Source of the DNA: an uncultured Lachnospiraceae bacterium
GTDB taxonomy: Bacteria; Bacillota; Clostridia; Lachnospirales; Lachnospiraceae
Length of the DNA: 62,628 bases
NCBI GenBank assembly: GCA_944384155.1
Contig: CALWSG010000031.1
Coordinates: forward strand, 1 to 62,628
Direction of reading: 5' to 3'
Shown: piece after piece, positions 36,252 to 45,412 of the stretch
How positions within the stretch are numbered: position 1 is the first letter of the stretch
How the letters are laid out: every line of letters starts with the position of its first letter
Notes under the pieces: generated by a model
Seen by the model: only the letters and a program-made list of their open reading frames with translations
Told to the model about the DNA's origin: nothing
Database searches by the model: none
Position numbers and translations under genes: made by a program

Positions 36252-39200
36252 ATGGCATTTACACATTTACACGTTCATACAGAGTATAGTCTGCTGGACG
36301 GTTCATGTAAAATAAAGGAGCTTATAAGCAGGGCAAAGGAACTTAATATGGACAGTCTTGCAATTACGGACCACGGTGTGATGTACGGTGTCATAGACTT
36401 TTATAAGGCGGCAAAGGCGGCAGGCATAAAGCCTGTTATTGGCTGTGAAATATATGTAGCTCCGGGTTCACGCTTTGACAAAGAAAAAGATGGCGGAGAG
36501 GACAGATATTATCATCTTGTGCTTTTGGCAGAAAATGATAAAGGCTATCACAATCTTATGAAGATAGTGTCAAAAGGCTTTGTTGAAGGCTTTTATTATA
36601 AGCCAAGAGTAGATTATGAAGTGTTAAGGGAATATTCGGAGGGGATAATAGCCTTAAGTGCCTGTCTTGCAGGGGAGGTTCAAAGATATCTTGCCAGAGG
36701 AATGTATGAAGCTGCTCTTGAGGCAGCATATAGATATCAGGATATATTCGGAAAGGGAAACTTCTTTTTAGAGCTTCAGGACCATGGCATTGAAACTCAG
36801 CAAACAGTTAATATGGAGCTTATGAAAATGAGCAGGGACACTGGAATAGAGCTGGTTGCCACAAATGATGTCCACTATATTCTTGAGGAGGATGCAGTTC
36901 CCCACGATATACTTCTTTGCATACAGACAGGAAAAAAGGTAGCTGACCGTGACAGAATGAGATATGATGGTGGTCAGTATTTTCTGAAAAGCGAGGAGGA
37001 AATGAAAAGTCTGTTTCCTTATGCCCTTAATGCTTTAGAGAACACTCATAAGATAGCACAAAGATGTAACGTAGAGATTGAGTTTGGTGTCCGCAAGCTT
37101 CCAAAATATGATGTTCCAAAGGAATTTTGGGATTCGGAGGATACAGAGGGACAGGCTTCATGGAAGTATCTTTCACATTTGTGCAATGAGGGACTTAAGA
37201 AAAGATATGGTGATAAATGGAAAGATAAAGAGTATATGGAACGTCTTTCCTATGAGCTTTCCGTAATCAGGAATATGGGATTTATAGATTATTTCCTTAT
37301 AGTGTGGGATTTTATTAATTATGCCAAGAAAAATAATATAATAGTAGGACCGGGAAGAGGCTCAGCGGCAGGTAGCATAGTGTCGTACACTCTTGAAATT
37401 ACAGATATAGATCCAATTAAGTATAATCTGCTCTTTGAGCGTTTCTTAAACCCCGAGCGTATAAGCATGCCGGATATAGATATAGATTTTTGCTTTGAAA
37501 GACGTGGAGAGGTTATAGACTATGTAGTTGAAAAGTACGGAAAGGATAACGTGGCACAGATAGTAACATTTGGTACGCTGGCGGCAAAAGGTGTTATAAG
37601 AGATGTGGGACGTGTTCTTGACATGCCGTATGCACAGGTTGATTCTATTGCCAAAATGGTGCCTAATGAATTGAACATAACCATAGATAAAGCATTGGAA
37701 AGCAATCCTATATTTAGAGAAGCATATGAGGGGGATTCCCAGATAAAATACCTTATTGATATGTCAAAAAGGCTGGAAGGGCTTCCAAGACATACATCCA
37801 TGCACGCAGCGGGAGTTCTTATAAGCTCAAAGGCAGTAGACGAATTTGTGCCTCTGTCAAGGGCGTCAGACGGAACAATAACAACACAGTATGTTATGAC
37901 AACACTTGAAGAGCTTGGACTTTTAAAAATGGATTTTCTCGGGCTTAGAACCTTAACAGTAATTCAGAAGGCCGTCAAGCTTATAAAAGAAGGAAAAAAT
38001 ATAGATATAGATTTAAACCGGCTTGACTATGACGATAAGAAGGTATTGGCATCCATAGGAACCGGAAAAACAGAAGGCGTATTCCAGCTTGAAAGTGCAG
38101 GTATGAAAAGCTTTATGAAGGAGCTTAAGCCTGAAAGCCTGGAGGACATTATAGCAGGCATTGCACTTTACCGTCCGGGGCCAATGGATTTTATACCAAA
38201 ATATCTTAAGGGAAAAAACAGTGGAGAGCAGGTGGTATATACCTGTCCACAGGTGGAGCCTATATTGAAAAATACCTACGGGTGTATAATATATCAGGAG
38301 CAGGTTATGCAGATAGTGCGTGATTTGGCAGGCTATACTCTTGGGAGAAGCGACCTTGTAAGAAAGGCAATGTCAAAGAAAAAAATAGATGTTATGGAGC
38401 AGGAGAGAAAGAATTTTGTATTTGGAAATCAGGATGAGGGAGTAAAGGGCTGCATAGCAAACGGCATAGATGAGAAAACTGCCAATAAAGTATATGACGA
38501 AATGATAGATTTTGCAAAATACGCTTTTAACAAAGCTCATTCAACATGCTATGCCGTAGTGTCATATCAGACAGCATATCTAAAGTATTATTACCCTGTA
38601 GAATTTATGGCAGCTCTTATGAACTCTGTTATAGACAATTCATCAAAGGTGACAGAATACATTATGACGTGTAAATCTATGGGAATAGGTATTCTCCCCC
38701 CGGATATTAATGAAAGTGACACGGAATTTACGGTAAAGGGAAGAAATATAAGATATGGACTTTGTGCATTAAAAAGTGTAGGACGAACTGTGGTAGACCA
38801 TGTTGTGCAGGAAAGAAATGTGAGAGGACCATATAAGAATCTGTCAGATTTTATTGAGAGAATAATAGACAAGGAAGTAAATAAAAGGACGGTGGAGAGC
38901 TTTATAAAATCAGGGGCGTTAGATTCCTTTGAGGGTAACAGACGTCAAAAAATGCTTATATATGTAGTGATTATGGATAATATTGTCAGGTCAAAGAAAA
39001 AGTCAATGGCAGGGCAGATGACCCTTTTTGATATAGCAGATGAGGAGGTAAAAGAGGAATTTGAGATAAAAATGCCAAATGTTGAGGAATTTAAAAAGGA
39101 AGAGCTTCTGGCATTTGAAAAAGAATTTATAGGACATTATATAAGCGGGCATCCTATGGAGGAATATGAAATAAAGTGGAAAAATCATGCCACAAAAAAT

Positions 39201-39731
39201 GCAATGGATTTCAGGCTTAATGATGATGGCGTATGTACATTAAAAGAGGGAGCAAGGGAAAGCATTGGAGGCATGATTACGGATATTACCGTAAAAACTA
39301 CAAAGAATAATAGCGTGATGGCTTTTATAACCGTAGAGGATATGTACGGAACCATTGAGGTTATAGTATTTCCAAAGTATTACCAGCAGTACAGATTCAT
39401 TATTGAAGAGGATGCCAAGGTATTTGTAAGAGGCAGGGTATCTGTATCCGAGGATGAAAGTGCAAAGCTTATATGTGAGGAAATTATTGAGTTTAACCAA
39501 ATACCTTCCCAGTTATGGGTAAGGTTTAAGAATAAAGCAGCATATGAGAAAAGAGAAAAGGAGCTTATGGAGGCAATACGCTATTCAGACGGAAATGACA
39601 GTGTTATTATATATCTCAATGAGGAGAAGCAGAAAAAAATAATGCCTCCTGCGTTTAACGTATCGGCTGATTCACTACTTGTAAGCAGGTTAAAAATGGA
39701 ATTTGGCGATGAAAATGTAGTCTTAACTTAA
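36252..39731 (+). CDS. dnaE: DNA polymerase III alpha subunit, DnaE type
   Basis: Replicative DNA polymerase of the C family, 1159 residues, typical DnaE1-like length. The PHP domain opens with HLHVHTEYSLLDG and ITDHGVMYG. The catalytic aspartates are in SMPDIDIDFCFERR near 410, and VGPGRGSAAGSIVSY near 367 is characteristic. A helix-hairpin-helix region, an OB fold (GGMITDITVKTTKNNSVMAF, split near 1008-1028) and a short tail follow. No exonuclease domain is inserted in the PHP domain, so this is not PolC, which low-GC Gram-positives normally encode elsewhere. The gene has its own promoter and no close partner. Confidence 0.96.
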   Translation: MAFTHLHVHTEYSLLDGSCKIKELISRAKELNMDSLAITDHGVMYGVIDFYKAAKAAGIKPVIGCEIYVAPGSRFDKEKDGGEDRYYHLVLLAENDKGYHNLMKIVSKGFVEGFYYKPRVDYEVLREYSEGIIALSACLAGEVQRYLARGMYEAALEAAYRYQDIFGKGNFFLELQDHGIETQQTVNMELMKMSRDTGIELVATNDVHYILEEDAVPHDILLCIQTGKKVADRDRMRYDGGQYFLKSEEEMKSLFPYALNALENTHKIAQRCNVEIEFGVRKLPKYDVPKEFWDSEDTEGQASWKYLSHLCNEGLKKRYGDKWKDKEYMERLSYELSVIRNMGFIDYFLIVWDFINYAKKNNIIVGPGRGSAAGSIVSYTLEITDIDPIKYNLLFERFLNPERISMPDIDIDFCFERRGEVIDYVVEKYGKDNVAQIVTFGTLAAKGVIRDVGRVLDMPYAQVDSIAKMVPNELNITIDKALESNPIFREAYEGDSQIKYLIDMSKRLEGLPRHTSMHAAGVLISSKAVDEFVPLSRASDGTITTQYVMTTLEELGLLKMDFLGLRTLTVIQKAVKLIKEGKNIDIDLNRLDYDDKKVLASIGTGKTEGVFQLESAGMKSFMKELKPESLEDIIAGIALYRPGPMDFIPKYLKGKNSGEQVVYTCPQVEPILKNTYGCIIYQEQVMQIVRDLAGYTLGRSDLVRKAMSKKKIDVMEQERKNFVFGNQDEGVKGCIANGIDEKTANKVYDEMIDFAKYAFNKAHSTCYAVVSYQTAYLKYYYPVEFMAALMNSVIDNSSKVTEYIMTCKSMGIGILPPDINESDTEFTVKGRNIRYGLCALKSVGRTVVDHVVQERNVRGPYKNLSDFIERIIDKEVNKRTVESFIKSGALDSFEGNRRQKMLIYVVIMDNIVRSKKKSMAGQMTLFDIADEEVKEEFEIKMPNVEEFKKEELLAFEKEFIGHYISGHPMEEYEIKWKNHATKNAMDFRLNDDGVCTLKEGARESIGGMITDITVKTTKNNSVMAFITVEDMYGTIEVIVFPKYYQQYRFIIEEDAKVFVRGRVSVSEDESAKLICEEIIEFNQIPSQLWVRFKNKAAYEKREKELMEAIRYSDGNDSVIIYLNEEKQKKIMPPAFNVSADSLLVSRLKMEFGDENVVLT

Positions 39732-39757
39732 ACTTAACTTATCCAAAGAAAAATCTG

Positions 39758-39786
39758 TTGAAATCAGACAGGATAAGTAATATAAT
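39758..39786 (+). promoter_or_regulatory. Predicted pfkA promoter with overlapping inverted repeat
   Basis: TTGAAA (39758-39763) and TATAAT (39781-39786) are 17 bases apart. ACTTATCC (39737-39744) and GGATAAGT (39771-39778) form an eight-base inverted repeat, the second arm lying in the promoter spacer, so a regulator could bind here. Confidence 0.7.
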
Positions 39787-39839
39787 TATCCACAAACAGG
39801 AATAACGGCATCGACTATGGAAATGGAGGAATTTGTTTT

Positions 39840-40814
39840 ATGGCAAAGGAAATTAATACAATCGGCGTACTGACAAGCGGCGGAGATGCACCGGGCATGA
39901 ATGCCGCAATAAGGGCAGTGGTGAGAACTGCTATTGCAAACGGAAAAAAGGTCAAGGGTATTATGAGAGGATATCAGGGACTTTTAGATGAAGAAATAAT
40001 AGATATGGAAGCAAAAAGCGTATCGGATATTATACAGCGCGGCGGTACTATATTGGGAACGGCGAGATGCGAGGATTTTATGACGAAGGAAGGTCAGGAA
40101 AAGGGAGCCGCTATATGTGATAAGTACGGAATAGAAGGACTGGTGGTTATAGGCGGTGACGGTTCCTTTAGAGGAGCACAAAAGCTTTCGCATTTGGGAA
40201 TTAACACAATAGGAGTTCCCGGAACCATTGACTTGGATATTGCATGCACAGATTTCACCATAGGCTTTGACACTGCAGTAAACACGGCAATGGAGGCTAT
40301 AGATAAGGTAAGAGATACTTCAACATCCCATGAGAGATGCAGTATTATAGAGGTTATGGGACGTCATGCAGGATATATAGCACTGTGGTGCGGTCTTGCA
40401 AACGGTGCAGAGGATATTCTGCTGCCGGAAAGATATGACCATGACGAGCAGAAGGTAATAAATCATATTATAGATTCAAGAAAAAAGGGAAAAAAGCATC
40501 ATATTATAATAAATGCAGAGGGTATAGGACATTCCACAAGTATGGCAAAGCGTATAGAGGCGGCTACGGGAATGGAGACAAGGGCAACTATACTGGGACA
40601 TATGCAGCGCGGAGGAAGTCCTACATGTAAGGACAGAGTATATGCCACAATTATGGGCTCATATGCTGTAGACCTTTTGTGTGAGGGAAAGAGCAACAGG
40701 GTTGTTGCATATAATAAAGGCCAGTATGTTGACTTTGAGATAGATGAGGCACTTGCCATGAAAAAGGATATATCGGATTATCAGTATAATGTAAGCAGAC
40801 TGCTTTCAAGATAA
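39840..40814 (+). CDS. pfkA: ATP-dependent 6-phosphofructokinase
   Basis: Glycolytic enzyme phosphorylating fructose 6-phosphate; 324 residues, the usual bacterial size. It has GVLTSGGDAPGMNAAIRAVV at the N-terminus and the ATP-site VVIGGDGSFRGAQKL, where Gly in GGDGS points to ATP rather than pyrophosphate as donor. The catalytic loop GVPGTIDLDIACTDFTIGFD keeps both aspartates, with Leu where many enzymes have Asn. EVMGRHAGYIAL binds the sugar phosphate. It is followed by potassium-uptake genes 37 bases later. Confidence 0.96.
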   Translation: MAKEINTIGVLTSGGDAPGMNAAIRAVVRTAIANGKKVKGIMRGYQGLLDEEIIDMEAKSVSDIIQRGGTILGTARCEDFMTKEGQEKGAAICDKYGIEGLVVIGGDGSFRGAQKLSHLGINTIGVPGTIDLDIACTDFTIGFDTAVNTAMEAIDKVRDTSTSHERCSIIEVMGRHAGYIALWCGLANGAEDILLPERYDHDEQKVINHIIDSRKKGKKHHIIINAEGIGHSTSMAKRIEAATGMETRATILGHMQRGGSPTCKDRVYATIMGSYAVDLLCEGKSNRVVAYNKGQYVDFEIDEALAMKKDISDYQYNVSRLLSR

Positions 40815-40851
40815 GATTAAGAAATATAAAAATCTCATTAAAGGAGTGGGT

Positions 40852-42240
40852 ATGGAAGGTAACAATAATAGGCAGGGAAAATTCAGCCCTGTCAGGATTA
40901 TAGTTTTTGGGTTTTTATTTCTGATAGTGACGGGAGCTATATTATTATGGCTTCCTATTTCGTCAGCGGAGGGAGTATTTACATCTCCTATAGATGCATT
41001 GTTTACGTCAACAACCTCTGTATGCGTTACAGGTCTGACAACAGTGACAACAGCGTCACACTGGAGCCTTTTCGGAAAAATAGTTATTCTTATACTTATT
41101 CAGCTTGGCGGTCTTGGTGTAGTGTGTGCAGGAATAGGTGTGATGATTGTAATAAAAAAGAAAATTACAATGAGGGAAAGACTTCTTATTCAGACTGCAT
41201 ATAACTTAGAAAATATAGACGGAATGGTAAGGCTTATAAAGAACGTTACAATGGGAGCATTTACGGTAGAGCTTATAGGAGCCGTTTTTTATGGTATAGT
41301 TTTTATACCTGATTACGGCTTTATCAAAGGAATATGGTACAGTATATTTCACTCTGTATCGGCATTCTGCAATGCAGGTATTGATTTGATAGGAGACAGC
41401 AGCTTAAGTGTATACAGGTATAATCCGGTTATAAATATTACAACCATGCTTCTTATTATTGTAGGAGGCATAGGTTTTATAGTATGGTGGGATATAAAAA
41501 AAGTGGTACTGGAAAGCATCAGGAAGAAAAGAATGAGAGGCCAGTTATTTAAAAGGCTGTCTGTTCATTCAAAGGTGGCGGTTGTAACCACTGTTATACT
41601 TATATTTGGGGGAGCATTTATCATACTTATATCAGAGTATAATAATCCCGATACAATAAAGGACATGTCCACAGGCAGTAAAATAATGGCGTCATTGTTT
41701 GAGTCAGTTACAGTAAGAACGGCAGGCTTTTTTACGATACCGCAGGGCAACTTCAGGGATACATCATACATTATTATTTTAATATTGATGCTTATAGGCG
41801 GCTCTCCTATGGGAACAGCGGGAGGTTTAAAAACAACAACAGCGGCAATGATGTTTTTGTGTGTACGTTCAACTGTTAAGGGACACAAGGGTACGGAGGC
41901 TTTTAACAGAAGAATAAGCAGTGACAGTGTGAGAACAGCAATATCGGTTCTTGCCATTGTGGCTGCCATTATCATAGGGGCAGTTTTTATTTTGTCAGTT
42001 ATAGAGCCATTTGGTTTGAGGGATATTTGTTTTGAGGTAGTATCTGCAATGGGAACTGTGGGACTTACAACGGGAGTGACAGGGAGCTTTTCCATGGCAG
42101 GGAAGTTTATTTTATGTATGGTGATGTTTGCAGGACGTATAGGTCCTATAACACTTGCCATGGCATTTAATATGCGAAGGGGAAAAAGGAAAAAAGAAAA
42201 TATGAGAGATTTGGCGGAAGGAAGGATTATTATAGGCTGA
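40852..42240 (+). CDS. ktrB: Potassium uptake channel subunit KtrB (TrkH family)
   Basis: Membrane pore subunit of a Ktr-type potassium uptake system, about 462 residues with four M1-P-M2 repeats. Filter-type loops are visible as TTSVCVTGLTTV near 62-73, SVSAFCNAGIDLIG near 173-186, SVTVRTAGFFTI near 285-296 and SAMGTVGLTTGV near 399-410. The size and lack of an extra N-terminal pair favour KtrB over TrkH. ATG 40852 has AAGGAG five bases upstream; a GTG six bases earlier is an alternative. ktrA follows after 17 bases and encodes the regulatory partner. Confidence 0.92.
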   Translation: MEGNNNRQGKFSPVRIIVFGFLFLIVTGAILLWLPISSAEGVFTSPIDALFTSTTSVCVTGLTTVTTASHWSLFGKIVILILIQLGGLGVVCAGIGVMIVIKKKITMRERLLIQTAYNLENIDGMVRLIKNVTMGAFTVELIGAVFYGIVFIPDYGFIKGIWYSIFHSVSAFCNAGIDLIGDSSLSVYRYNPVINITTMLLIIVGGIGFIVWWDIKKVVLESIRKKRMRGQLFKRLSVHSKVAVVTTVILIFGGAFIILISEYNNPDTIKDMSTGSKIMASLFESVTVRTAGFFTIPQGNFRDTSYIIILILMLIGGSPMGTAGGLKTTTAAMMFLCVRSTVKGHKGTEAFNRRISSDSVRTAISVLAIVAAIIIGAVFILSVIEPFGLRDICFEVVSAMGTVGLTTGVTGSFSMAGKFILCMVMFAGRIGPITLAMAFNMRRGKRKKENMRDLAEGRIIIG

Positions 42241-42257
42241 TAATAAGGAGGCAGAAA

Positions 42258-42914
42258 ATGAGCAAAATGAAGGAAATAGCAGTTATAGGACTGGGAAAAT
42301 TCGGAAGAAGCGTTGCACAGGCATATTCTAAGGCAGGAGGAATGGTTTTAGCCATTGATGCAGACGCAGATAAAATACAGGAAATAGCAGATGTGGTTAC
42401 ATATGCAGTACGGGCAGATGTCACTGATGCAGAAGCTGTTAGAACTTTAGGACTTTCAAATGTAGACGTGGCAATAGTTGCGATTACAGATAATCTTGAG
42501 GCATCTGTTATGGCGACTATTTTGTCAAAGGAGGAGGGAGTGCCTTATGTGATGGTAAAGGCACAAAATGAAGTTCATGCAAAAGTGCTAAGAAAGGTAG
42601 GGGCAGATAAAATTATATTTCCGGAAAAGGAAATGGGAATAAGAATAGCAAGAAATCTTAAAATGGATCACCTGACAGATATAGTGGATTTATCTGACGA
42701 GTACAGTATTATAGAGGGAAAGGTACCGAAAGACTGGGTTGGAAAAAACATAATGGAGCTGGGCGTCAGACGGAAATACGGTCTCAATATAATAGGTATA
42801 AGATATGAGGGAGAGGTAGAGCTTAATGTTCCGCCTAATGTACCTTTAAAAGAAGATATGACGCTTATTGTTATAGGTGAAAATGAAAAGATAGACAGTG
42901 TGTTCCATGGATAG
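42258..42914 (+). CDS. ktrA: Potassium uptake regulatory subunit KtrA (TrkA family)
   Basis: Cytoplasmic gating ring subunit, 218 residues, with an RCK_N Rossmann domain (IAVIGLGKFGRSVAQAYSKAGG, split near residues 5-27, the GxGxxG NAD/ATP loop) and an RCK_C domain in the last 80 residues. It binds nucleotide, and in many Firmicutes KtrA the RCK_C domain binds cyclic di-AMP to close the channel. The pairing with KtrB fixes its role. The last bases overlap the next gene by eight bases. The ribosome site is AAGGAGG. Confidence 0.93.
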   Translation: MSKMKEIAVIGLGKFGRSVAQAYSKAGGMVLAIDADADKIQEIADVVTYAVRADVTDAEAVRTLGLSNVDVAIVAITDNLEASVMATILSKEEGVPYVMVKAQNEVHAKVLRKVGADKIIFPEKEMGIRIARNLKMDHLTDIVDLSDEYSIIEGKVPKDWVGKNIMELGVRRKYGLNIIGIRYEGEVELNVPPNVPLKEDMTLIVIGENEKIDSVFHG

Positions 42915-43692
42915 AGAAACAGAAAAGATAACATCAACATCAAACAGTCAGGTAAAAAGACTTATATCATTAAAAAATAAAGCCTCCTTCAGAAAAAAGG
43001 AGGGAGTGTTTATAGTTGAGGGAATTAAAATGTATAAAGAAATTCCCGAAGACAGAATAGAGGCTATATATATAGAAGAAAAATTTTTAGAATTGTATAA
43101 AAATGTCATAAAAGAAAAGTATATAATTGTGTCGGAAAATGTATTTAAACAGATTTCTGATACGGTTACACCTCAGGGGATATTAATTGTAGTCAGACAA
43201 CAAGCTTATAAGCTGGATGAAATTCTGAAAAAAAGTAAGAAGCAGCTATTTATTATACTTGATAACCTGCAGGACCCGGGAAATCTTGGAACAATCATAA
43301 GAACAGCGGAGGGAGCAGGAGTAAGCGGAGTGATAGCCGGAAAATCAACGGTAGACCTATATAATCCAAAGGTAATACGCTCAACAATGGGTTCTGTTTT
43401 CCGTGTACCTTTCATTATGGCAGAGAACTTGGAGGAAGCAATAGATTATTTAAAAGAAAACGGCGTGTCAGTATATGCGGCACATCTCCATGGGAAAAGT
43501 TATTATGATAATGAAAATTATAATGAATCTACTGCATTTATAATAGGAAATGAATCAAATGGAGTAACAGATAAAATTGCTGCAAAAGCTGATAAGCTGA
43601 TAAGGATTCCAATGTGCGGCAAACTGGAATCACTTAATGCAGCAGTGGCCGCAGCCATACTTATGTATGAGGCAAAAAAGAAAATGGATTAG
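42907..43692 (+). CDS. TrmH/SpoU family RNA methyltransferase
   Basis: SAM-dependent 2'-O-ribose RNA methyltransferase, about 261 residues. A substrate-binding N-terminal domain (ITSTSNSQVKRLISLKNKA, FIVEGIKMYKE) precedes the knotted SPOUT domain. SPOUT motifs are DNLQDPGNLGTIIRTAE near 120-136, FIIGNESNGV near 209-218 and IPMCGKLESLNAAVAAAI near 231-248. It resembles the rlmB/YsgA-type enzymes acting on 23S rRNA, but the exact nucleotide cannot be assigned. ATG 42907 overlaps the end of ktrA, so it belongs to the ktr transcript; the ribosome site is weak. Confidence 0.9.
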   Translation: MDRETEKITSTSNSQVKRLISLKNKASFRKKEGVFIVEGIKMYKEIPEDRIEAIYIEEKFLELYKNVIKEKYIIVSENVFKQISDTVTPQGILIVVRQQAYKLDEILKKSKKQLFIILDNLQDPGNLGTIIRTAEGAGVSGVIAGKSTVDLYNPKVIRSTMGSVFRVPFIMAENLEEAIDYLKENGVSVYAAHLHGKSYYDNENYNESTAFIIGNESNGVTDKIAAKADKLIRIPMCGKLESLNAAVAAAILMYEAKKKMD

Positions 43693-43803
43693 TGTAAATA
43701 CTCCGGAATGAAAATTAGTATGACAATTTATTATAAATTCTGAATTAATATTTTTTTGACAAGTGATATTTCCCAGAATCTAGGGAAAAGCTACTAAAAA
43801 ATC

Positions 43804-43815
43804 TTACCGCGGTAA
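43804..43815. promoter_or_regulatory. 12-bp palindrome upstream of the hydrolase promoter
   Basis: TTACCGCGGTAA is a perfect palindrome 12 bases upstream of the -35 box at 43828. Its GC core stands out in AT-rich DNA, and its position suits an activator or repressor site. A separate small hairpin, TTTCCC/GGGAAA, lies at about 43769-43788. Confidence 0.55.
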
Positions 43816-43827
43816 AGGTTTGAGGGG

Positions 43828-43856
43828 TTGACAATAATATGGAACTTTGTTATTAT
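43828..43856 (+). promoter_or_regulatory. Predicted sigma-A promoter of the SH3/SleB hydrolase gene
   Basis: A perfect TTGACA (43828-43833) and TATTAT (43851-43856) are spaced by 17 bases. The transcript would carry a leader of about 95 bases. Confidence 0.8.
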
Positions 43857-43956
43857 GCTCACATGGTTGAAAGCAATTAATAAAATTGTAACAAAATGAC
43901 GCTGAAGGTCATAAATTAGCAGTGTCAAAAGCTTAATAAGCGGATTGGAGGATTTT

Positions 43957-45255
43957 ATGAAGGCTGGAAAGCAGGAGAGGATTATTGCCGTGGCAACATC
44001 AGCATTAATTGCAGGCTCGGCGGTATTACTCTTTGTTAGCAGACTGGGAGATAATAATGAGGTCAGCATAAGCAGCGGGGAAATATCAGTTGCAGAGGCA
44101 TCATCGGAAGGAACAGCAGTACAGGAAAGTGATGAAGGTATACTCAGCCTTTCAAGCATTAATGCCGATTTGGTGGGAAGTCCTTTTGTATCATTAAATG
44201 ATACAGGTATACAGGAAGAAACAGAAGCAGAGACAGAGGAACAGACAGAGAAGGCTGCGGAACCGGAACCAGAAACGGAGCAGGAGACTGAACCTTATAA
44301 GTATAAGGATGCATTTTTGGTTAATGTGGATGCATATCTTAATGTTAGAAGCACACCATCCACGGACGGTGAGATAGTTGGAAAAATATATCGCGGCGGC
44401 GGTGGTCAGGTTGTTGAAAAAGGTACAGAGTGGTCTAAAATTGTGTCAGGCAATGTGACAGGCTATATCAATAATCAGTATGTATGGTTTGCCGAGGAAG
44501 CAGAGGCACATATGGCAGAGGTATGTACACGATATGGTGTATCAGCCACAGATTCATTAAGAGTTAGAAAAGGTCCGGGAACGGAATATGATGTGATAGC
44601 TGTAATAAACGCAGGTGCAGAGGTTCAAATACTGTCAGTTGACGGTGAATGGGCAAAGGTAAACTATATAGGAACCGAGGCATATATATCCGCAGAGTAT
44701 TTGGAAATGGAATATGTTATAGAGACAGGTATTACCATTGAGGAGGAGCAGGAGGCTATCAGGCTTGAGCAGGAGAGAATAGCTGCAGAGCAGAAGGCAA
44801 AAGAGGAGGCAGAAGCTGCAAGGCAGGCAAAAGTACAGGAGGCCATAAATAACAGCCAGCTTACTCAGACTGTCCAGACATCAGGATATAATGTATCAGC
44901 AGAAGATGCATATCTTCTGGCATGTGTTGTATGTGCCGAGGCAGGGTATGAAAGCTACGAAGGAAAGCTTGCAGTTGCCAATGTTGTATTAAACAGGTTA
45001 AACGGAGGATATTACGGCAATACAATATATGATGTGGTATATGCAAAAGGACAGTTCTCAGTTGTAAATAACGGTGCATTAAACAGGGTTATTAACAATG
45101 GTCCTAATGCAGAATCACTTCAGGCGGCAAAGGATGCACTGGCGGGCAAGAATAATGTGCCAAACTATACTAATTTTTGTTCCTTAAGGGCAGCAGACTA
45201 TGATTCATATTCAGAATATTCGATTATATGTAATCAGGTCTTTTACAGACGTTAA
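43957..45255 (+). CDS. SH3-domain cell wall hydrolase (SleB-like)
   Basis: An exported wall enzyme of about 432 residues. After a signal or anchor helix (about 9-30) and a Glu/Thr-rich linker come two bacterial SH3 domains, the first near 122-180 (AYLNVRSTPSTDGEIVGKIY) and the second near 190-248 (SLRVRKGPGTEYDVIAVI). These bind peptidoglycan. An Ala/Glu/Lys coiled coil (about 258-295) follows, then a SleB/hydrolase_2 domain (AYLLACVVCAEAGYESYEGKL near 320, NVVLNRL, YAKGQFSVV). That domain cleaves glycan strands in spore-cortex lytic enzymes, with Glu in CAEAG the expected catalyst. ATG 43957 follows GGAG; it has its own promoter and terminator. Confidence 0.9.
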   Translation: MKAGKQERIIAVATSALIAGSAVLLFVSRLGDNNEVSISSGEISVAEASSEGTAVQESDEGILSLSSINADLVGSPFVSLNDTGIQEETEAETEEQTEKAAEPEPETEQETEPYKYKDAFLVNVDAYLNVRSTPSTDGEIVGKIYRGGGGQVVEKGTEWSKIVSGNVTGYINNQYVWFAEEAEAHMAEVCTRYGVSATDSLRVRKGPGTEYDVIAVINAGAEVQILSVDGEWAKVNYIGTEAYISAEYLEMEYVIETGITIEEEQEAIRLEQERIAAEQKAKEEAEAARQAKVQEAINNSQLTQTVQTSGYNVSAEDAYLLACVVCAEAGYESYEGKLAVANVVLNRLNGGYYGNTIYDVVYAKGQFSVVNNGALNRVINNGPNAESLQAAKDALAGKNNVPNYTNFCSLRAADYDSYSEYSIICNQVFYRR

Positions 45256-45282
45256 AATCAAAAATAAATTGTTTAAATACAG

Positions 45283-45317
45283 AAACCGGAAGCATGTATT
45301 TAGTGTTTCCGGTTTTT
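45283..45317 (+). terminator. Terminator after the SH3/SleB hydrolase gene
   Basis: AAACCGGAA (45283-45291) pairs perfectly with TTCCGGTTT (45307-45315) and runs into a short T tract. It separates the hydrolase gene from the NfeD/SPFH operon. Confidence 0.85.
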
Positions 45318-45352
45318 AATTGTAAATAAAAAATTAAAAACTATCAAATAAG

Positions 45353-45381
45353 TTGAAAAGACGTAACAAATAATGTATTAT
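45353..45381 (+). promoter_or_regulatory. Predicted sigma-A promoter of the NfeD/SPFH operon
   Basis: TTGAAA (45353-45358) and TATTAT (45376-45381) are separated by 17 bases, about 32 bases upstream of the nfeD-like ATG. Confidence 0.7.
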
Positions 45382-45412
45382 TAATATAAGAAATAAAAAA
45401 GGAGGAAGCAAT

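Noticed and set aside
39840..40814. Pfk catalytic loop TIDLD as a defect
   Set aside because: Both aspartates are kept and only the intervening Asn is Leu; I believe this is common in clostridial enzymes, so it is not reported as unusual.
43693..43956. Cyclic di-AMP (ydaO) riboswitch before the SH3/SleB hydrolase
   Set aside because: Such riboswitches often precede wall hydrolases and Ktr genes, but the conserved core was not found here and the predicted promoter leaves only about 95 bases of leader.
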